Origin: Patescibacteria group bacterium
GTDB taxonomy: Bacteria; Patescibacteriota; UBA1384; XYA2-FULL-43-10; CAINNR01
Direction: 5' to 3'
Length of the DNA: 6,528 nucleotides
NCBI GenBank assembly: GCA_028690755.1
Contig: JAQVAO010000036.1
Span: 1-6,528 of the forward strand
The position numbers were made by a program, and so were the translations under genes. The notes below the pieces were generated by a model. It saw only the letters and a list, made by a program, of their open reading frames with translations, ran no database searches and had not been told where the DNA came from. Every line of letters begins with the position of its first letter. The first letter of the stretch is position 1. This document shows positions 1 through 4,731 of this stretch, piece after piece.

Positions 1-606
1 TCTTGCTGGGTTGAAGTTATAAAACAAAAAACCAATAAGAGATATTATTATGATTATTAAAAAACAATTAAGACTCGGTAATTTATTAACGAAAATCATC
101 CCAGCAAAAGTTACTAAAAGTAACCCGCCGCAGAGACCATCCATGCCATCAGACATATTTACTGCTGCAATTGTTCCGACGATAAATAAGATCGCCAATA
201 AGGCCAAAGTGGTAAAATCAAGAATATTATCAATTTTTAGATTAATAAAGAGCGTTGTGATAGGGATTAGGGAAAAAATTGCTTGAGCTGTGATACGGGT
301 TTTTGCTTGGACTAACCCGCGGTCATCGAGTAAGCCAATAAATAAAATCATCATTGCTGGGAATATCAGATAAAGTAGGTAAAAAAGAGTATCTTTCAGA
401 GGTATAAAACCAGCTAAGTTAGACAATGTTAGAGCTAGCAATATGCTTGCTACGATCGAAATTCCGCCAGATAAAGGTATTGGCTTTTTGTGAATTTTTA
501 ACTTCGTTGATGGTTTGTCAACGTAGCTATATTTCAATGTTATTTTTAAAAAAATATAGTTGATGACTATGGTTAGAAATAACATTAATGGCAAAGCAAT
601 TTTCAT
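1..606 (-). CDS. WecA/TagO-like undecaprenyl-phosphate sugar-1-phosphate transferase, C-terminus cut by window edge
   Basis: This membrane enzyme of the MraY/WecA/TagO family (glycosyltransferase 4 superfamily, PF00953 type) transfers a sugar-1-phosphate, usually GlcNAc-1-P or a related HexNAc-1-P from the UDP-sugar, onto undecaprenyl phosphate, starting the lipid-linked repeat unit. 202 residues are visible from ATG 606 to the left edge, with no stop. Family motifs appear in order: VDKP (29-32), IHKKPIPLSGG (38-48), the Asp pair in GLLDD (D94, D95), NMSDGMDGL (150-158, with D153 and D156) and FLFYNFNPA (193-201), which normally sits just before the next conserved MGD-type motif, here beyond the window. 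Several hydrophobic helices lie between them. Roughly the last 100-150 residues are missing. The ATG overlaps the TGA of the acetyltransferase gene (ATGA), so it is probably translated by coupling as the distal gene of the operon. The motifs resemble TagO/WecA more than MraY; the sugar substrate cannot be told. Confidence 0.93.
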   Translation of the reverse strand, partial: MKIALPLMLFLTIVINYIFLKITLKYSYVDKPSTKLKIHKKPIPLSGGISIVASILLALTLSNLAGFIPLKDTLFYLLYLIFPAMMILFIGLLDDRGLVQAKTRITAQAIFSLIPITTLFINLKIDNILDFTTLALLAILFIVGTIAAVNMSDGMDGLCGGLLLVTFAGMIFVNKLPSLNCFLIIIIISLIGFLFYNFNPAR

Positions 607-1190
607 TTTATTGTTTTAGTGTAAATATTTGAATTTTGATTTTTATGAATACTAATCCTTTTTATTAATTGGCATTTGTTTTTTTTAAAATATTCATTTG
701 ATTCGATATTGCTTGCTCCCGTGGTAATAACAAAATTATTAATCTTGTTATTTTTAAAATAATTTATTGCCTTATCAAACAACTTGCTACCAATTTTTTT
801 TCTTTTAAAATCTTCAATTACTGCCACCGATAAAAGTTCGGCAGCTGGAAGCTCCTTCTTTTTTTTATTGTAAAATAAATGATCAAAAATTTTGGTTAAT
901 CTGTTGACGCTGAAAGCATTTTTTAGAAAAACCGTTATTGCCAAATTAAGGTTTTTCTTTAAAAAGTCATTGTACATCTTTTTTGAATCTAGCGAGACAC
1001 AGATAAAGCCAACTGGGGTGTCCTTTTGTCTGTAGATATAACAGACACAATAATCAGCAGAAATAATAAATTCGTATAATTTGGTTAGAAATCTATCACC
1101 AAAAGTTGATAAAAATCCAGTATTAATTGATTTTCTGTGAATCTGTGCGATTATTTTTGCTTCGTTTTTTTCTGCTTTTTTAATTGTCAT
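603..1190 (-). CDS. GNAT-family acetyltransferase
   Basis: A 195-residue protein of the GCN5-related N-acetyltransferase fold, which transfers an acyl group from acyl-CoA, usually to an amine. The N-terminus MTIKKAEKNEAKIIAQIH followed by GFLSTFGDRFLTKLY (25-39) is typical of GNAT proteins found in polysaccharide clusters. The strand and loop AELLSVAVIEDFKRKKIGSKL (about 117-137) correspond to acetyl-CoA motif A, and ASNIESNEYFKKNKCQ (159-174) to motif B. In motif A the first Gly of the usual R/Q-x-x-G-x-G pyrophosphate loop is Lys132; Gly134 is kept. I chose ATG 1190 because it begins exactly at the expected first strand; an in-frame TTG at 1220 would add ten residues inside the upstream gene. 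The gene overlaps the upstream stop by 11 bases and the downstream start by 4. It may acylate an amino sugar of the repeat unit, by inference from context only. No aminotransferase is visible to name the substrate. Confidence 0.87.
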   Translation of the reverse strand: MTIKKAEKNEAKIIAQIHRKSINTGFLSTFGDRFLTKLYEFIISADYCVCYIYRQKDTPVGFICVSLDSKKMYNDFLKKNLNLAITVFLKNAFSVNRLTKIFDHLFYNKKKKELPAAELLSVAVIEDFKRKKIGSKLFDKAINYFKNNKINNFVITTGASNIESNEYFKKNKCQLIKRISIHKNQNSNIYTKTIK

Positions 1191-2358
1191 TTTGATTGAT
1201 TTTTTTTGACGGGGAAGCAATTATTAGCGAAAAAATTAACCAAGTTATGGGGTGGAAGTCCCAAGACATAACTGATGTACCCAGAAACCATGTTAGCAGA
1301 ACTATAGACCAGACTTTCTTTTCCTCATCTGGTAATTTAGAAATTTTAAATATCAGTAGTATTATTATAATAATAAATATGCATAACCCCAATATGCCTT
1401 CTTCACCCAATATTGACAACAATGTGTTGTGAGCTACGTGTTCTCTACCCATAATATTGCCGATTGCAGTTCGGAATGATCCGGCGCCGACTCCAGTGAA
1501 GATTTTATCAGGAATAAATCTTTTACTAGCATTCCAAATGTCAATCCTTTTTGATAAATTATCGCTTTGGGCTGAGTTGTATATGTTTGTCACCCTATCT
1601 ATAGTACTGCCGGGAATTAAAAATAAAACAAAAAATGAAACAGCAATAAAGGCAACAATTAGAAATAACTTAGAAAATTTAGAAATTTTGATATATGAAA
1701 AAGGAATAATTAAAAGAGCTGTCAATAACGAAACAAATGCCCCTCTTGAACCTGTAAGAAAGATTGATATTAAGCTAAGAGGAATGAAAATAAGTACCGA
1801 CCACTTGATTGTTGATGATTTAATCTCTGTCAACAAATACCACGCCAGTGGAATGATTAGTGCAACTATTACACCGTAATCATTAGGATTCAGTCCCTGG
1901 GAGGTGTATCTGGTTGTGTCCTGAAAGAAAGGCTTGTCAAAGAAAAATGAGTAAAGAATACCGAATATTGAGACAAAGCTCCCCAAAAAGAAAAACTGAA
2001 TTACCAGGAGAGTCTTCTTTTTTGAATTTACCAATCTCAGCATCAGTATCGTTGCAACAACCATTTGGATCGATGCTTTAATTTTAATTTCAGTATAATC
2101 AGGCGCAATACTCCAAACATATGATATTGCAACCAATAGGAAAAAAACACAGATCAGTAAAAAATATCTTCGTTTGAAGTAAAAATCCAGAAAATTTTCT
2201 TGTTCAGTTTTGTCCTTAGGGTAGGATATTAGAAAAAGAATAAGAGAAATAATTAAAAATATTACATTAACATTTCCCAAATATTGAAAATCAAAAAAAC
2301 CTCCACTTGGAAGTGTGAATATGTATAGGCACAGAAAGAAAAGTGATGTTTTTCTCAT
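1180..2358 (-). CDS. O-antigen ligase/polymerase family membrane protein (Wzy- or WaaL-type)
   Basis: A 392-residue integral membrane protein of the O-antigen ligase/polymerase family (PF04932, Wzy_C type). About ten or more hydrophobic segments are visible. Between them lie family signatures: GLNPNDYG (155-162), TGSRGAFVSLL (202-212), the large external-loop stretch RIDIWNASKRF with GVGAGSF (271-295), and HVAHNTLLSILGEEGILG (307-324) with the conserved His-Asn and Gly-Glu-x-Gly. These enzymes act outside the cytoplasmic membrane on undecaprenyl-diphosphate-linked glycans, either joining repeat units (Wzy) or transferring the finished chain to an acceptor (WaaL). Family motifs alone do not separate the two activities. 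Its place directly after a flippase gene favours a Wzy polymerase, but that is inference. The ATG overlaps the flippase TGA as ATGA. The stretch before the start is A/G-rich without a true Shine-Dalgarno. The length is normal and no key motif looks missing. Confidence 0.9.
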   Translation of the reverse strand: MRKTSLFFLCLYIFTLPSGGFFDFQYLGNVNVIFLIISLILFLISYPKDKTEQENFLDFYFKRRYFLLICVFFLLVAISYVWSIAPDYTEIKIKASIQMVVATILMLRLVNSKKKTLLVIQFFFLGSFVSIFGILYSFFFDKPFFQDTTRYTSQGLNPNDYGVIVALIIPLAWYLLTEIKSSTIKWSVLIFIPLSLISIFLTGSRGAFVSLLTALLIIPFSYIKISKFSKLFLIVAFIAVSFFVLFLIPGSTIDRVTNIYNSAQSDNLSKRIDIWNASKRFIPDKIFTGVGAGSFRTAIGNIMGREHVAHNTLLSILGEEGILGLCIFIIIIILLIFKISKLPDEEKKVWSIVLLTWFLGTSVMSWDFHPITWLIFSLIIASPSKKINQNDN

Positions 2359-3584
2359 CTTTTTCTGTTTTTAGAAATTTGGATATATGATACTGCGCAC
2401 ATTATGGTGTATGAAATTACCGATGAATAAGCTGCTCCAATAATTCCCAATCGTGGTATTAGAGTTATATTCATCGCGATATTTATAAGCGCAGCAAGTC
2501 CTGAAGATAATATGTTTTTTTCTGGGAGATTGAGACCATAAATTTGTCCAGAAAATATTCTCCATAATCCTAATGGTAACATACTTAGTAACAGAATTCT
2601 AAGGGGATTATTTGAGTCAGAAAATTGGTCTCCAAAAAATAATGTTATTATCGATTGACCATAAAAATAAAACATGATAAATACTATCAGATAAAATATA
2701 ATTAATATCGTGATTGAATTGTTAAGAATTTTACTTCGACTATTTTTAATATCTTTGACTGAAAATGGCAGTATTATCTGATTTATTGCAACCGGGAGAA
2801 AGCCAAATTGCCTGATAAGAGTCGAAGCGATAGAGTATATGCCAGTGCTTGTCGCTCCGAGAAAATAATAAATTAAAAAAAGATCTAAGTATAAATTTAT
2901 GTACAAAAAAAGATTTGACAAATAAGCTTTGAGTCCAAAACTTAATATTTTAATTAAATTTTTATAATTATTTTCAATTGTGTTAAACTTCAAAAATTTA
3001 TACGACTTCTGGTAAATAATCAGAAAGAGCATTAGGGAGGCGATAATATAGGCATATATTGCGCCTAATATATTTAATTTTAAGGTAATTATCAGAAAAT
3101 ATATAAAAAATAATTCAGATAAATTTCTGGCCAAGGAAGTAAAATTTACAAAATTTATTTTTTTCTGTCCTAGAAATATATTTATAAAGTAGTTGTTGAA
3201 AATGTTCATTGATGTAACTAAAAACAATAAAGCTAGGGTTATATAGCTTATGTTAATATTGTGAAATTTTGGAATTGCAAAATACAGAAAACCACCAATT
3301 AGAATAATACTCAATGAAGATAGGGCTGAGAGCATAAATGCGTGCTGGAACAATTCTTTTTCTTTGATTTTGCCGCTAGCGCTGTAATAGCACAGAGCGT
3401 TGGTAATGCCATAATTTCCAAGATAAAGTAGAAACGAAACAAAAGTCATTAGTACCGAGTAAATACCTTTTTTTTCTGGACCAAGATATCTGGCAATGAT
3501 TACTGATGACGCTAATCCAATCAGCACCATAAATCCATTGGTGGCTGAGGTCAAAATAACATTTTTATTAAATATTTTTATCAT
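2355..3584 (-). CDS. wzx: Wzx-type polysaccharide flippase (MOP/PST superfamily)
   Basis: A 409-residue membrane protein of the polysaccharide transporter branch of the MOP exporter superfamily, with about 12 hydrophobic segments. The N-terminal block ARYLGPEKKGIYSVLMTF (31-48) and the following LGNYGITNALCYYSASGK (55-72) are classic for Wzx/RfbX proteins. The middle carries FLGATSTGIYSIAS (241-254), and the C-terminal half has FFGDQF (316-321), NLPEKNILSSGLAALINI (352-369) and IPRLGIIGAAYSS (376-388). Wzx moves the undecaprenyl-diphosphate-linked repeat unit from the inner to the outer face of the cytoplasmic membrane. The ATG at 3584 lies 17 bases inside the end of the upstream glycosyltransferase gene and has no clear Shine-Dalgarno (the preceding bases are TTTTGAAACATT). 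The next in-frame Met, residue 19, would remove most of the first helix. The 3' end overlaps the next gene by ATGA. It is slightly short for the family but complete. Confidence 0.92.
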   Translation of the reverse strand: MIKIFNKNVILTSATNGFMVLIGLASSVIIARYLGPEKKGIYSVLMTFVSFLLYLGNYGITNALCYYSASGKIKEKELFQHAFMLSALSSLSIILIGGFLYFAIPKFHNINISYITLALLFLVTSMNIFNNYFINIFLGQKKINFVNFTSLARNLSELFFIYFLIITLKLNILGAIYAYIIASLMLFLIIYQKSYKFLKFNTIENNYKNLIKILSFGLKAYLSNLFLYINLYLDLFLIYYFLGATSTGIYSIASTLIRQFGFLPVAINQIILPFSVKDIKNSRSKILNNSITILIIFYLIVFIMFYFYGQSIITLFFGDQFSDSNNPLRILLLSMLPLGLWRIFSGQIYGLNLPEKNILSSGLAALINIAMNITLIPRLGIIGAAYSSVISYTIMCAVSYIQISKNRKR

Positions 3585-4728
3585 AATGTTTCAAAATAAT
3601 TTTTGTCATCATCTTTTTTCTGTATTTTTGTTCAATAAGCGATCGGCTAAATTGTCCCATATTTTTCATTTCCTTCTTGTTTTTCAATATTCTTTCGATC
3701 TCAATTGCTAAGGAAATTGGGTTTTTAACTTCTGCCAGATAGCCATTTTTGCCATTTATTACTCTTTCGTTACATCCAGAAACGTCAGTTGCGACAATCG
3801 GGAGCTTCATGCTCATTGCTTCAAGAATAACCTGCGGGACAGCCTCCATGTATGTGGCCAAGACAAATATATTAGTTAAAAATAATATTTCTCTTACGTC
3901 GGTTCTATCCTTTAGTATTATAATTCCCTGATTTTTAATATCTTCCAACTGATTATCAGGTATTTTTGTTGGATTATCTAAATCAGTTGCTCCGACTATA
4001 ACAAATTTAGTTTCCGGGTATTTCTTTCTGATAATTTTGGCGGCTTTTACAAATTCATAGATTCCCTTGTGCTCAATCAGCCTACCAATTGTAGTAATGA
4101 CTATCTCATTTTTTTTCAATAAAATTTCTTTTTTAATCTTTTTAACTTTTTCTTTATCCGTATTTTTTTTCGAATAAAAAATTTCATCAATGCCGTGGCC
4201 AGGAATAACGATTTTCTTAACCGACAAAAATTTCCCCATTACTTTCATATCAGTTTTATTCATGAAAATTATTAAATTTGACATATTCATTGATGAAATC
4301 CAAACTAGTTTAGCTAAAAGCCTTAGTGGTAAAGTAGTGATTTTTTGATCGGTATAAATATATCCGAGACCGGTTATTGTGTTAATTATTTTTTTTGTGT
4401 TTAACAACTTTGCAGAGATTGTCCCGTATATATTTGCCTTGATTGTAAAATTATGAACAATATCCGGATTTTCTTTTTTGATAATTTTTAAAAGAAGCCA
4501 AAGTGACCTAATTTCGGCGAAAATATTTTTACTACCCCTTTTTAACGGCCATTCAATAAATTCAATTTCTTTTCTTTGATAGCTAGGATGATTTTTATCT
4601 TTGTGAGCAATTACTTTGACATCAAAACCTTTTTTTGCCATATTCTGAATAATCCCATCGTTAAAAATTTTGTGATGGGTTAGAATGTTCGCGATAAACA
4701 AAATTTTTTTTCTATTTTTATACTTCAT
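3568..4728 (-). CDS. GT4-family glycosyltransferase, PglA/CapM-like
   Basis: A 386-residue cytoplasmic or membrane-associated retaining glycosyltransferase with the two-Rossmann-domain GT-B fold. The N-terminal domain begins with KKILFIAN (7-14) and contains HNFTIKANIYG (92-102) and INTITGLGY (115-123). These blocks are typical of the group around PglA, CapM and similar enzymes that add a sugar to an undecaprenyl-diphosphate HexNAc. The C-terminal nucleotide-sugar domain has IPGHGID (175-181), GRLIEHKG (215-222) and the EX7E motif EAVPQVILE with E295 and E303, followed by ATDVSGCNERV. All expected catalytic landmarks are present. I chose ATG 4728, just before the first strand; an in-frame TTG at 4767 would add 13 polar residues and overlap the rightward gene by 39 bases. 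It is the first gene of the leftward operon and overlaps wzx by 17 bases. The donor sugar is unknown; an early step in repeat-unit assembly is inferred from the family. Confidence 0.92.
   Translation of the reverse strand: MKYKNRKKILFIANILTHHKIFNDGIIQNMAKKGFDVKVIAHKDKNHPSYQRKEIEFIEWPLKRGSKNIFAEIRSLWLLLKIIKKENPDIVHNFTIKANIYGTISAKLLNTKKIINTITGLGYIYTDQKITTLPLRLLAKLVWISSMNMSNLIIFMNKTDMKVMGKFLSVKKIVIPGHGIDEIFYSKKNTDKEKVKKIKKEILLKKNEIVITTIGRLIEHKGIYEFVKAAKIIRKKYPETKFVIVGATDLDNPTKIPDNQLEDIKNQGIIILKDRTDVREILFLTNIFVLATYMEAVPQVILEAMSMKLPIVATDVSGCNERVINGKNGYLAEVKNPISLAIEIERILKNKKEMKNMGQFSRSLIEQKYRKKMMTKIILKHYDKNI
4681..4724 (+). promoter_or_regulatory. Candidate -10 boxes for the rightward fusion gene
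   Basis: Two -10-like hexamers precede ATG 4729 on the plus strand: TAGAAT (4681-4686) and TATACT (4719-4724). Neither has a recognisable -35 box at 16-18 bases. The second ends only four bases before the ATG, so if used it would give a leaderless or nearly leaderless mRNA, which would fit the lack of a Shine-Dalgarno. Both lie inside the start of the leftward GT4 gene. Chance matches are common in such AT-rich DNA. Confidence 0.2.
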
Positions 4729-4731
4729 ATG
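4726..4731. other. Head-to-head start palindrome CATATG
   Basis: The six-base palindrome contains the ATG of the leftward GT4 gene (4728-4726) and the ATG of the rightward GT4-GT2 gene (4729-4731) back to back. Both are the first plausible ATG before the first beta strand of their enzyme. The divergent genes therefore have no intergenic DNA between them. Confidence 0.75.

Larger units (their letters stand above)
1..4728 (-). other. Five-gene overlapping polysaccharide operon
   Basis: GT4, wzx, the Wzy/WaaL-like gene, the GNAT gene and the WecA/TagO-like gene all read leftward, with overlaps of 17 bases (3568-3584), 4 bases (2355-2358, ATGA), 11 bases (1180-1190) and 4 bases (603-606, ATGA). 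There is no room for internal terminators, and none of the starts has a strong ribosome site, so one transcript with translational coupling is likely. The left end of the operon is outside the window. Confidence 0.82.

Noticed and set aside
50..286. 78-codon plus-strand open frame
   Set aside because: Antisense to the WecA/TagO-like gene, whose NMSDGMDGL motif lies on the opposite strand in this stretch.
1200..1207. Run of eight A on the coding strand near the end of the Wzy/WaaL-like gene as a programmed slippage site joining it to the GNAT frame
   Set aside because: A one-base loss would reach the GNAT frame, but long A runs are common in this AT-rich DNA, no stimulatory hairpin is evident, and a membrane-enzyme/GNAT fusion has no support.
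1191..1220. TTG 1220 as the GNAT start
   Set aside because: It lies in the upstream gene and adds a basic, motif-free ten-residue stretch; ATG 1190 fits the family N-terminus exactly.
1196..1432. 78-codon plus-strand open frame
   Set aside because: Antisense to the 3' end of the Wzy/WaaL-like gene, with low-complexity Ile and Asn repeats and no family features.
1457..1879. 140-codon open frame on the plus strand
   Set aside because: It lies antisense to the Wzy/WaaL-like gene, whose family motifs are clear. The predicted protein has no recognisable motif, so it is a shadow frame.
2371..2565. 64-codon minus-strand open frame
   Set aside because: It is out of frame inside wzx and has no independent signals; the wzx frame carries the conserved C-terminal motifs here.
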